A DNA stretch of 10,633 bases, taken from positions 4,194-14,826 of the forward strand of contig PFAX01000020.1 of the NCBI GenBank assembly GCA_002773495.1. The letters are read 5' to 3'. Positions 1 to 5,996 of the stretch are shown in pieces (the first letter of the stretch is position 1; every line of letters begins with the position of its first letter). The position numbers and the translations under genes are program-made. The notes below the pieces were generated by a model that worked only from the letters and a program-made list of their open reading frames with translations, was not told the DNA's origin and ran no database searches. Source of the DNA: a bacterium (Candidatus Gribaldobacteria) CG10_big_fil_rev_8_21_14_0_10_37_21 (lineage in GTDB: Bacteria; Patescibacteriota; Minisyncoccia; Minisyncoccales; CG1-02-41-26).

Positions 1-15
1 TGGGGGCCTTTTTTG
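1..15 (-). terminator. Possible first arm of a terminator after ftsX, cut by the window edge
   Basis: Immediately after the ftsX stop the minus strand reads AAAAAAGGCCCCCA and then leaves the window. An A-run followed by a GC block straight after a stop codon is how the left arm of an intrinsic terminator begins. The complementary arm is not in the window, so this is only a suggestion. Confidence 0.3.
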
Positions 16-930
16 CTATATCTTAAGGTATTTACGCACAGCAAACCAAGACGAAATTAGAGCCACAGCCAAAGCAAAACCAAGTTGCATCAAACCAAGG
101 ATAATCCCCTTCTGGATAACCAAAGAGTTTAACAAATCAAAATCAAGCAGTAAAGGCCTTAGCTGGCTATTCAAAAATAAAACTAAACTTATAAATAAAA
201 CATCAAAAACTATAAGCGACGTTAAAACATACAAAACCGCTTGGGCTAAAAATGGCCCGCGAATAAACCAATTATCAGCACCGACTAATTTGCGTGTGGT
301 TATCTCTCTTTTCAAAGAAAAGATAGACAATTTAATCGTGTTAAAAGTTATCAAAGAGGCCAACAAAGCAAAAAAGATGGTTAAACCCAAGCCAGCTTTT
401 TTAATATTAGAGATAACAGCGAACAACCTTTCAATGACAAGTTTGTTTCGATTGTAAGATACCTTTTCAACTAAATCAACCAAGGGGGCTACCTCAAAAA
501 AATCAGCGATATATTTATAATGATCTGGGCTGAAAGCTGAAATATTTAAAGAAGAAAAGAAGGGGTTGTCGCTGACTTGTTCTAACGCTTCAAGGTAAGT
601 TGGATCATTTTGGTGTTTTAAAATAAAAATATTCTGAGCTTCTTCTCTTGAAACATAGTCAACTTTTTTAACTTTATCAACTATCCCTTCCAGCTCGTTT
701 TTAATTTCTAAAACCTTGGCCTCTTCAACGTTTTGTTTAAAATAGACCGAAATATCAACTTTTTCTTGGGTTTGCGAAATCAAAAAATTACTAAACTCGT
801 TGAATAAAAACAAAAAAGTTGTAGTAAAGACTAAAACAAATAAAATAAAAACAACTTGAGCGGTTAACGCCTTGCTTCTGTAAAAGCCCTGCCAGCCGAA
901 TTTTAAAACTCGTTTAAATGTTAATAGCAT
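16..930 (-). CDS. ftsX: Cell division protein FtsX (ABC transporter-like permease)
   Basis: FtsX is the membrane half of FtsEX, which uses FtsE ATP hydrolysis to activate peptidoglycan hydrolases at the septum. The 304-aa product starting at 930 has the family layout: one N-terminal membrane segment (about residues 24-44), an extracytoplasmic domain (about 45-175), then three membrane segments (about 179-200, 229-253, 274-298). The cytoplasmic loop after the second segment reads KLVGADNWFIRGPF, matching the conserved FtsX loop. The frame stays open upstream to an ATG at 984, but those 18 extra codons lie in an intergenic repeat and read like translated repeat. I therefore choose the ATG at 928-930. 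It has no clear Shine-Dalgarno site. The gene follows ftsE by 108 nt, an unusually wide gap filled by that repeat. Family confidence is high; the start is moderately sure. Confidence 0.93.
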   Translation of the reverse strand: MLLTFKRVLKFGWQGFYRSKALTAQVVFILFVLVFTTTFLFLFNEFSNFLISQTQEKVDISVYFKQNVEEAKVLEIKNELEGIVDKVKKVDYVSREEAQNIFILKHQNDPTYLEALEQVSDNPFFSSLNISAFSPDHYKYIADFFEVAPLVDLVEKVSYNRNKLVIERLFAVISNIKKAGLGLTIFFALLASLITFNTIKLSIFSLKREITTRKLVGADNWFIRGPFLAQAVLYVLTSLIVFDVLFISLVLFLNSQLRPLLLDFDLLNSLVIQKGIILGLMQLGFALAVALISSWFAVRKYLKI

Positions 931-949
931 AATTATTGATGTAAAATAT

Positions 950-1038
950 TTAATGACAAAATCCGAATGACGAACAAATAACAAAACCCAAATAACTAAT
1001 GCCTTGAATTTGTCATTCTAGTTTTGTTATTCGTCATT
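950..1038. repeat. Imperfect inverted repeat between ftsE and ftsX
   Basis: The block carries AATGACGAA...ATAACAAAAC (966-987, with a 4-nt insertion) and its inverse GTTTTGTTATTCGTCATT (1021-1038). A second interleaved pair is AATGACAAAA (951-960) and TTGTCATT (1010-1017). The ATGACGAA/TTCGTCAT style resembles intergenic repeats I associate with CPR genomes. It abuts the ftsE stop and separates two genes that normally sit back to back. It also creates a false N-terminal extension for the ftsX frame. I cannot show mobility from one copy. Confidence 0.65.
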
Positions 1039-1728
1039 TCACAATAAGAATTTGCCTTTGGGGTCATCACGAATTATTTTGCCTTCTTCTAAAGTTAAAA
1101 CCCGCTTTTTTAAGCTATTGATAATTTCTTTGTTGTGGGTAAAGAGCAAAACGGTTGTGCCCATTTGGTGAATTTTCGTTAAAAGGTTAACTACCTCGTA
1201 AGTATTATACGGGTCAAGGTTGCCAGTTGGCTCGTCAGCGATTATTAATTCGGGGCGATGAATAAGTGCCCGAGCTATAGCTAAACGTTGCTGCTCGCCC
1301 CCAGAAAGCTCTAAGGGGAACATGTCAAGTTTTTCTTCTAGCCCCACTATTCCTAAAACCTTTAAAACATCTGTTTCAATTGATTCGTCAGAGGCGCCTA
1401 AAATTTGTAAAATATACTCCAGATTTTCTTGAACGGTTTTGTCGCAAAGTAATTTGTAGTCCTGGTAAACAACTCCGATTTTTCTTCTTAATTTTTGCAA
1501 GTCAGCTGGATGCAAACTATGGATGTCTTCGCCTTGAAAAACTACCCTGCCTGAAGTTGGCCTGTATTCAGCGATTAAAATTTTAGCCAAGGTTGTTTTG
1601 CCCGCCCCCGACTTTCCGACAAACGAAACAAACTCCCCTTCTTTTACTTCAAAGGAGACCTCGTTCAATGCCCGAACTTCCCTGCCCTTACACTGGAATA
1701 CTTTTGTAATGTTTTTAAAAGATAACAT
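1039..1728 (-). CDS. ftsE: Cell division ATP-binding protein FtsE
   Basis: This is the cytoplasmic ATPase partner of FtsX, coupling ATP hydrolysis to activation of septal cell-wall hydrolases. The 229-aa product is a complete ABC ATPase: Walker A GKSGAGKTT (residues 38-46), Q-loop Gln89 in VVYQD, signature LSGGEQQR (141-148), Walker B LIIADE (161-166), D-loop GNLD (169-172) and switch His198. ADEPTGNLD with an SGGEQQR signature is typical of the FtsE/LolD/MacB subgroup, and the adjacent ftsX decides for FtsE. The ATG at 1726-1728 has only a weak upstream AGG. It lies downstream of prfB on the same strand, the order seen in many Gram-positive bacteria. No convincing promoter is visible in the repeat-filled gap before it, so transcription from prfB is likely. 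The last codons run up to the 950-1038 repeat. Confidence 0.96.
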   Translation of the reverse strand: MLSFKNITKVFQCKGREVRALNEVSFEVKEGEFVSFVGKSGAGKTTLAKILIAEYRPTSGRVVFQGEDIHSLHPADLQKLRRKIGVVYQDYKLLCDKTVQENLEYILQILGASDESIETDVLKVLGIVGLEEKLDMFPLELSGGEQQRLAIARALIHRPELIIADEPTGNLDPYNTYEVVNLLTKIHQMGTTVLLFTHNKEIINSLKKRVLTLEEGKIIRDDPKGKFLL

Positions 1729-1738
1729 AAACTAATAC

Positions 1739-1912
1739 CTAATTTAAATTCTAAATTCTAATATCTAAACTCTAAACAAATTCAAATATCTAATTTTCAA
1801 AACCTGTCTGTCGATAGGCAGGATTCAAAACGAATTCCTTAAAGGGTTTTTGTTTCGGTCATTTGAATTTTGGTCATTTGAGGTTGTTTAGGATTTAGGG
1901 TTTAAGATTTTG
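1739..1912. repeat. AT-rich inverted-repeat block between prfB and ftsE
   Basis: The left half is built of CTAAA-type units at about 6-9 nt spacing (1731-1800). The right half carries the complementary TTTAGGATTTAGGGTTTAAG style (1888-1907). CAAATTCAAAT on the left matches inverted ATTTGAATTTTG on the right. The centre has a GC-richer hairpin, CCTGTCT/AGGCAGG (1803-1809 and 1816-1822, loop 1810-1815). No reading frame is credible. The composition resembles repeats recurring between genes in CPR genomes. The block fills nearly the whole prfB-ftsE gap and could fold into a long imperfect stem in the transcript. Confidence 0.6.
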
Positions 1913-1913
1913 A

Positions 1914-3015
1914 TTATAGGCCTATCTCTGCTTCAACAAACTTATCTAAATCGCCTTGCATGACATCATTAATTTGGGGTGTTTCAACTTGGGTTCTTAA
2001 GTCCTTAACTAACTGATAGGGCTGAAAAACATAACTTCTAATTTGATGGCCAAACTCAACATTAACCTGCTCGCCTTTTAATTTAGTTTGCTCTTGTTTC
2101 ATTTCTTGCTCTTTTTTAGTAGCTAACTTGGCTTTGAGCATTTCTAAGGCCACTTCTTTATTTCTGGCTTGCATTCTTTCCATTTGGCAACAAGTAACAA
2201 TGCCAGTTGGTAAGTGCGTTACCCGAATAGCTGTTTCTCGTTTGTTAACATTTTGCCCCCCCTTACCTTGCGACCTATAAGTATCTACTCTAATATCTTC
2301 TGGTTTAATTTCAATATTTTTTAAATCCTCTGTTTCCAGTTTAGGCAGTACCTCAACCTTACAAAAAGAAGTATGCCGTAAATTATTCGCTGAAAACGGC
2401 GACATTCTAACTAATCTGTGCACGCCGGTTTCATTTTTTAAAAAACCATAAACATATTTCCCTTTTATTTCAAAAGTAACTTCCTTCCTCCCTGTCCTGC
2501 CATCGGGCCCGCCCCCTTCAGAAAAACTTTCGCTTAAAATTTTAAAGCCATAGCCCTTTTTTTGGCAATATCTTTGATACATTTCCAAAAGCATTAAACA
2601 CCAATCCTCGGCTTCCCTACCCCCAGCGCCTGATTGAATAGTTGTAATGGCAGAGAGCTTGTCATACTCCCCTTTTAAAAGCATGCATAAACTTGTTTGG
2701 TTGATTTCTTTTTCAAGACGAGTTAGCTTTTCTTCTATTTCTTTAATTTCAGGTGCTTCCTCTTGGGTATCTTTTAAAAGCAAAAGCAAATCCCTTAAAT
2801 CAGTCAAATCCTTTTTTAAAATAGCGAACGAAGTGGCCTCTTCTTTTAAGTTAGATAGCTCTTGCGATATAACAGCTGCTCTTTGTTGATCATTCCAAAA
2901 ATCAGGCGAGGCCACTTCTTGTTCTAATTGAGTAATTTTGGGTAAGTCAAAGGCATTGCTCCAAGGGCAGGAGCTTTTTAAAAAGTTCTTCAATTTTCTC
3001 GTTTAACTCTTTCAT
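1914..3015 (-). CDS. prfB: Peptide chain release factor 2, expressed by programmed +1 frameshift
   Basis: RF2 reads UGA and UAA stop codons in the ribosomal A site and triggers peptide release. The first 22 codons (3015-2950) end in CTT TGA C. This is the conserved RF2 autoregulatory slip site: CUU slips to UUU and reading resumes at GAC (2946-2948), skipping T2949. The fused product is 366 aa, against 365 in E. coli. In that numbering the stop-recognition tripeptide SPF is at 205-207 and the catalytic GGQ at 252-254, inside GKGGQNVNK. A continuous frame also starts at 2993, but its first 15 codons are the wrong frame. The SD-like GGAG upstream of the slip codon is 6 nt away, wider than the 3 nt in E. 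coli. SPF rather than PxT excludes RF1. Low RF2 should favour the shift (established autoregulation). Confidence 0.95.
2946..2952 (-). promoter_or_regulatory. prfB programmed +1 frameshift site (CTTTGAC)
   Basis: On the minus strand CTT (2950-2952) is followed by in-frame TGA (2947-2949) and C2946. The upstream zero frame has an ATG at 3015 and 22 sense codons; the downstream +1 frame has 344 codons of RF2. The heptamer is identical to the classic RF2 site. The stimulatory SD-like element is only GGAG, 6 nt upstream of CTT. Confidence 0.92.
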
Positions 3016-3044
3016 CTTTTATATTTTAGCTTAAAAAATAAAAA
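3016..3044 (-). promoter_or_regulatory. Weak candidate promoter just upstream of prfB
   Basis: A -10-like TAAAAT (3023-3028) lies 7 nt before the prfB ATG. A poor -35-like TTGCGG lies 17 nt further upstream. If used, it would give a nearly leaderless prfB mRNA. The -35 matches consensus at only three positions, so read-through from the tRNA transcript is an equal alternative. Confidence 0.3.
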
Positions 3045-3064
3045 ACCGCAAGCTTTAAAAAACA

Positions 3065-3098
3065 ATTATTAAACCTGCGATCGCGTAGGTTTAATAAT
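3065..3098 (-). terminator. 12-bp stem-loop after tRNA-Thr, possible terminator or processing hairpin
   Basis: Arms at 3065-3076 and 3087-3098 (AGGTTTAATAAT and its inverse) pair perfectly over 12 bp. The 10-nt centre contains the palindrome GCGATCGC. On the minus strand it lies 23 nt after the tRNA-Thr 3' end and is followed by TGTTTTTTAAAG, a U-rich run suited to termination before prfB. The stem itself is AU-rich, so strength is uncertain. Confidence 0.5.
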
Positions 3099-3121
3099 AA
3101 AAACCTTAAAAATAAAAACGG

Positions 3122-3194
3122 AGCCGGAGGCGAGAATCGAACTCGCAACCTCTCGCTTACGAAGCGATTGCTCTACCCTTAAAGCTACTCCGGC
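3122..3194 (-). tRNA. tRNA-Thr (anticodon CGT)
   Basis: The minus strand folds as a 73-nt cloverleaf. Acceptor arms are GCCGGAG (3188-3194) and CTCCGGC (3123-3129), with discriminator U at 3122. The D arm GCTT/GAGC pairs with one G-U. The anticodon loop is TTCGTAA, giving CGU at positions 34-36, which reads ACG. The T arm is GCGAG-TTCGATT-CTCGC. The first anticodon-stem pair is an A-G mismatch. CCA is not encoded (CCG follows), so it must be added by nucleotidyltransferase. It lies 84 nt downstream of tRNA-Gly on the same strand. Confidence 0.95.
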
Positions 3195-3221
3195 TAAAAT
3201 GACAATGTCTTGTCGTTTCAG

Positions 3222-3260
3222 GGGTTTTTAGGTAAATGTTTCATTTGCCGTAAAAAACCC
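3222..3260 (-). other. Stem-loop between the two tRNAs
   Basis: GGGTTTTT (3222-3229) pairs with AAAAACCC (3253-3260). Inside, GG and AATG-type segments pair across a short loop with one internal loop and one mismatch. It lies in the spacer of a likely tRNA-Gly/tRNA-Thr transcript. It could be a processing hairpin or a decayed repeat; no long U-tract supports a terminator. Confidence 0.45.
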
Positions 3261-3278
3261 GGGGTGTATTCTGCCTTG

Positions 3279-3350
3279 AGCGGGTGAGCGGAGTCGAACC
3301 GCCGTTTATTCCTTGGGAAGGAATCATAATAACCGTTATACGACACCCGC
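3279..3350 (-). tRNA. tRNA-Gly (anticodon CCC)
   Basis: The minus strand folds as a 72-nt cloverleaf. Acceptor arms are GCGGGTG (3280-3286) and CACCCGC (3344-3350), with discriminator U at 3279, the usual glycine identity base. The anticodon stem ATTCC/GGAAT encloses TTCCCAA, giving CCC, which reads GGG. The T loop is TTCGACT on a GGCGG/CCGCT stem with one G-U pair. CCA is not encoded. The 5' end is only 15 nt from the stop of the FtsB-like gene, so co-transcription with it and processing by RNase P are likely. Confidence 0.95.
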
Positions 3351-3365
3351 AAAATGTATTATCGC

Positions 3366-3731
3366 CTATTTTATCTTCGTCAATATCCAATACCAAAAGT
3401 CCTTGCTTTCAAGTTCCATTTTAATAGAACTAGTTGAATTGTCAACTATCGGGAATGCGACAACTTGCTCGCCCGGTTTTTTATAGTTTAATTCATCTCT
3501 AGCTATTTTTTCTAAATAAAACGAAGAGGTGGCTTGACTTATTTTCCCCTCAAGAATTCCTTTTTCTTGAGAAATTTTAGCTGTTTTTTCTTTAAAAATC
3601 TCTAAGGCCTCTTTTAGGTTATTGGCTTTTTTAAAAATAGAAAAATTAGCCACACTAAAAAAAACTAAAGCTATCAATAAAGCTAAAGCAAAGAAAAAAT
3701 GCTTTAGGTTACGTTTTTCTCTTGTTTTCAT
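3366..3731 (-). CDS. FtsB/DivIC-like septum formation initiator family protein
   Basis: A small bitopic membrane protein of the divisome. FtsB/DivIC proteins form a coiled-coil complex with FtsL and FtsQ/DivIB and help activate septal peptidoglycan synthesis. The 121-aa product has a basic cytoplasmic N-terminus, one membrane segment (about 11-30), a charged coiled coil (about 35-65), then EKIARDELNYKKPGEQVVAF, matching the family's end-of-coil 'IARexLgxvkPGE' motif. I start at the ATG 3729-3731. An in-frame TTG 12 nt upstream (3743) would overlap the upstream 30-aa frame by a few bases and is less attractive. No Shine-Dalgarno site is visible, so coupling to the upstream small frame is plausible. 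Family level is solid; FtsB versus DivIC versus FtsL cannot be settled by eye. Confidence 0.85.
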   Translation of the reverse strand: MKTREKRNLKHFFFALALLIALVFFSVANFSIFKKANNLKEALEIFKEKTAKISQEKGILEGKISQATSSFYLEKIARDELNYKKPGEQVVAFPIVDNSTSSIKMELESKDFWYWILTKIK

Positions 3732-3735
3732 AAGG

Positions 3736-3828
3736 TTAAACAAACAAAGGCCAAAGCAAAGAAAAAAGCATACTAAAGGCCACGATAGAAATTGTAATTA
3801 TCCAAATTATTTTTATCGTTTTGTGCAT
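3736..3828 (-). CDS. 30-aa single-pass membrane miniprotein upstream of the FtsB-like gene
   Basis: A short frame, ATG at 3826-3828 to TAA at 3736-3738, encodes MHKTIKIIWIITISIVAFSM... and ends in LLWPLFV. It has a Lys-rich N-terminus followed by about 22 hydrophobic residues, so a single membrane helix with the N-terminus inside is expected. The stop is 4 nt upstream of the FtsB-like ATG, a spacing that suggests translational coupling. Its shape resembles the roughly 31-aa Prli42/DUF4044 class of Gram-positive miniproteins, but I cannot claim homology. No Shine-Dalgarno is evident. Chance is possible at this length, but the amphipathic layout and tight spacing argue for a real gene. Confidence 0.6.
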   Translation of the reverse strand: MHKTIKIIWIITISIVAFSMLFSLLWPLFV

Positions 3829-3845
3829 ATTTAATATTTAACATA

Positions 3846-3869
3846 AATCTCGACGATCGTCACAATTTG
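3846..3869. repeat. Palindrome centred on ACGATCGT between lepA and the 30-aa frame
   Basis: A perfect 10-bp palindrome GACGATCGTC (3852-3861) is extended after three mismatched pairs by AAAT/ATTT arms. A neighbouring 11-nt repeat CACAAATTTGTG-like element (CACAA-A-TTGTG on the minus strand) lies just upstream. It is in the 70-nt gap after the lepA stop. It could end lepA transcription or bind a protein before the division genes. Confidence 0.6.
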
Positions 3870-3898
3870 TGTTAATTCAATTTTTTGTCTAAACTAAC

Positions 3899-5794
3899 TT
3901 ATCTCAACGCTTCTAAGAAACTAGTAGCAGGGATCGACACTTTCCCTTTGCTCTTTAACTCTTTCTTGCCTTTTTTCTGCCTTTCTAAAACCTTTCTTTT
4001 CCTAGTGACATCACCCCCGTAAAGTGATGAGGTCACATCTTTGCGAAATGATTTGAGGGTTTCTCTAGCAATTATCTTCCCTGAAATAGTTGCTTGCAAA
4101 GCCACGGAAAATTGTTGCACGGGTAAAATATCTTTAAGTTTGCCTAAAAATTTCTTTGATTCAGTGAAGGCCTTGTACTCAGGCAAAATTCTTGAAAAAG
4201 CATCTTCTTTATTCCCCGCGATGAAAATATCTACCTTAACTAATTTGGCTGATTCAAAACCGGCTTCTTTAAAGCTAAACGAAGCAAAGCCAGAACTGAC
4301 ATTTTTTAAGGCCTCGTAAAAATTACCTGAAATAATTTCTCGTAAGGGTGCTAAGGCAATAAAAAGGGATTTGTTTTCCGTGAAGGCCTTTGTTTGAGTA
4401 AGGATGGCCTCAAAGCTTTGCAAGCATTTAAAAACAGGGCTATAGTATTGATTCGGGCAAATGATTTCCATTTCAACAAAGGGCTCTTTGGTGGTTAAAA
4501 TATTAGCTGGCTCGGGCCAATTAGCGGGTGAGGAAATTAAACTCTTGGCCCCGTTCTTTAAGTGTACCTCAAAAACAACTTGCGGGGAAGTAGCCGCTAA
4601 GTCCATGCCATATTCGGCTTCTAAACGTTTAATGGTAATTTCAGCGTGCAAGGTGCCTAAAAAACCAATCCGAAAACCCCGACCTAAGGCCATTTTTGAT
4701 TCAATTTCAAATTTTAAGGCCGGATCATTTAGTTTTAATTTTAATAAGCCCTCCTTGAGTAGATCAAAATTATCAGCTGAAGCTGGGTATAAACTTAAAT
4801 ACAAAACCGGCTGGGGCTCCTTGTATCCTGGAAGAGGACTAACACACCTCGAAAAAGATTGGCTACTTTCTGGGGCGGTTTTTTCTTGGCTGTTTTTTAT
4901 ATTTGCCATTTGCCGTTTGCTATTTGCAATCGTTATAGTGTCCCCTACTTTAACCTTACCCGGTTCTTTAATGCCTGTTTTTAAATAACCGACTTCACCA
5001 GCTTTTAATTCTTCACTAGCTTTTAAAGTTGGGGTAAAATAGCCTACTTCCTTTATTTGGCATTCTTTATTTTCAACCATTAATAAAAGCTTATCTCCTC
5101 TTTTAACTCTGCCTTGAAAAACCCGAACATAAGCCACCACCCCAGAAAAAGAATCATATTTTGAATCAAAGACAAGTGCCTGCAAGGGGGCTTCGCTTTC
5201 TTCTTTGGCTTCGGGAACTTCTTGGACAATCCTCTCTAACAATTCTTCAACCCCAAGGCCTGTTTTACCTGAAACCTCCATAATCTCGTTTTCAGGCAAA
5301 CCAACTAAAACGGCTAACTCTTTTTTTGTTTCTTTAATCTGGTCAGGGGTGGCAACGTCAACTTTGTTTATAGCCGCTAAAATCTTTAAACCCTGCTTTT
5401 TAGCATTTTCGTAGTTAAAAATAGTTTGGGCTTGTACCCCTTTAGTAGCATCAACCAAAAGCAAAGCCCCTTCACAACAGGCCAAGGCGCGGGATATCTC
5501 GTACGAGAAATCAATATGCCCTGGGGTGTCAATTAGGTTCAAAATTATAGGACCCATAGGACTGATAGGACTAATAGGTCTTATATTCGGGGGATGATAA
5601 AGCATGCGGCAGGGGTGCATTTTAATCGTTATCCCCTTCTCTCTTTCTAAATCCATTGAATCCAAAAACTGCTCTTTGAGTTTGCCTTTTTCAATTGTAT
5701 GAGTTAATTCTAAAAGCCGGTCAGCTAAAGTTGACTTACCATGATCAATGTGAGCAATTATACAAAAATTTATTATCTTTGGTTTTTCTAGCAT
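3899..5794 (-). CDS. lepA: Elongation factor 4 (LepA), translational GTPase
   Basis: EF-4/LepA is a ribosome-bound GTPase reported to back-translocate or remodel stalled ribosomes and to help initiation or 30S maturation. The 631-aa product has G1 AHIDHGKST (14-22), G2 EKGITIK, G3 DTPGH (89-93, with the catalytic His), G4 NKVD (143-146) and G5 SGKTG (175-179). Domain II, the EF-G-like domains and the LepA-specific C-terminal tail (GGDVTRKRKVLERQKKGKK) follow. It is about 30 aa longer than usual. The excess lies in two in-frame tracts: a Pro-Ile-Ser repeat at about 70-84, between G2 and G3, and a low-complexity stretch at about 290-319, before the LPGYKEPQP motif. Both match repetitive DNA. 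All GTPase motifs are intact. It is separated from murJ by hairpins and probably has its own promoter. Confidence 0.97.
   Translation of the reverse strand: MLEKPKIINFCIIAHIDHGKSTLADRLLELTHTIEKGKLKEQFLDSMDLEREKGITIKMHPCRMLYHPPNIRPISPISPMGPIILNLIDTPGHIDFSYEISRALACCEGALLLVDATKGVQAQTIFNYENAKKQGLKILAAINKVDVATPDQIKETKKELAVLVGLPENEIMEVSGKTGLGVEELLERIVQEVPEAKEESEAPLQALVFDSKYDSFSGVVAYVRVFQGRVKRGDKLLLMVENKECQIKEVGYFTPTLKASEELKAGEVGYLKTGIKEPGKVKVGDTITIANSKRQMANIKNSQEKTAPESSQSFSRCVSPLPGYKEPQPVLYLSLYPASADNFDLLKEGLLKLKLNDPALKFEIESKMALGRGFRIGFLGTLHAEITIKRLEAEYGMDLAATSPQVVFEVHLKNGAKSLISSPANWPEPANILTTKEPFVEMEIICPNQYYSPVFKCLQSFEAILTQTKAFTENKSLFIALAPLREIISGNFYEALKNVSSGFASFSFKEAGFESAKLVKVDIFIAGNKEDAFSRILPEYKAFTESKKFLGKLKDILPVQQFSVALQATISGKIIARETLKSFRKDVTSSLYGGDVTRKRKVLERQKKGKKELKSKGKVSIPATSFLEALR
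4901..4928. repeat. Four 7-bp direct repeats inside lepA
   Basis: ATTTGCC, ATTTGCC, GTTTGCT and ATTTGCA occur head to tail. On the coding strand they yield part of the non-conserved LepA tract at about residues 290-300 (NSKRQMANIK). Heptad repeats of this type are usually intergenic. Here the tract is in frame and tolerated within a loop before domain III. Confidence 0.75.
5547..5582. repeat. Four 9-bp direct repeats inside lepA
   Basis: Units ATAGGACCC, ATAGGACTG, ATAGGACTA and ATAGGTCTT are tandem. Being 9 bp, they keep frame and encode a Pro-Ile-Ser / Pro-Met-Gly / Pro-Ile-Ile tract. It is inserted between the G2 region and the DTPGH motif, where LepA homologues have no such extra residues. 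Confidence 0.8.
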
Positions 5795-5828
5795 ACTTTA
5801 ATTGTTTCGTTTCTAAGGCCTATTCTCT

Positions 5829-5856
5829 ATTTTACTTATCTTTCACTTTGAAACAA
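5829..5856 (-). promoter_or_regulatory. Alternative weak promoter close to lepA
   Basis: TAAAAT (5829-5834) with a 16-nt spacer to TTGTTT (5851-5856) on the minus strand, about 35 nt upstream of the lepA ATG. The -10 is good and the -35 is poor. Listed because the stronger-looking promoter further upstream has a short spacer. Confidence 0.3.
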
Positions 5857-5929
5857 CTGCTTATCCCAGTAAGGTTAAAGCTTAGCTTTAATTTCGCTTT
5901 GCAGGGTGGCTTAGATTTAAAAGTTGACT

Positions 5930-5978
5930 GTTTCCGATAGTATACAAAAACAGTATAGTATCGGAAACAAGTTGTCAA
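5930..5978 (-). promoter_or_regulatory. Candidate lepA promoter overlapped by a 39-bp inverted repeat (operator-like)
   Basis: On the minus strand TTGACA (5973-5978) is followed after 15 nt by TATACT (5952-5957). Arms GTTTCCGATAGTATAC (5930-5945) and GTATAGTATCGGAAAC (5953-5968) are inverted with one mismatch around a 7-nt centre. They cover the spacer, the -10 box and the expected start point. An outer inverted pair, TAAAAGTTG (5918-5926) and CAACTTTTA (5982-5990), frames the whole. This is the geometry of a repressor operator; an RNA hairpin is the alternative. The 15-nt spacer is shorter than ideal. Confidence 0.55.
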
Positions 5979-5996
5979 GCCCAACTTTTACTTAAA

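Noticed and set aside
931..984. Longer ftsX start at an ATG at 984
   Set aside because: The extra 18 residues are translated repeat sequence shared with the inverted copy at 1010-1038, and FtsX homologues begin near the ATG at 930.
2949..2993. prfB beginning at the ATG at 2993 in one continuous frame
   Set aside because: The first 15 codons do not resemble RF2. The alternative frame from 3015 ends exactly in CTTTGAC and gives the expected 366-aa length.
3077..3084. GCGATCGC as a cyanobacterial HIP1 element
   Set aside because: The word is identical to HIP1, but it occurs once, inside a hairpin, and nothing else points to cyanobacteria.
3122..3350. tRNA genes as an attachment site for an integrated element
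   Set aside because: No integrase and no duplicated tRNA 3' segment is visible on either side.
3732..3743. TTG start for the FtsB-like protein at 3743
   Set aside because: It would overlap the upstream 30-aa frame, uses a rarer start and has no better ribosome site than the ATG at 3731.
4461..4988. 175-aa plus-strand frame opposite lepA
   Set aside because: It is a shadow of the strongly conserved LepA frame, with no homology-like pattern, promoter or ribosome site.
5547..5582. Short tandem units as a CRISPR array
   Set aside because: Units are 9 bp without spacers and are translated in frame in LepA. No cas gene is present.
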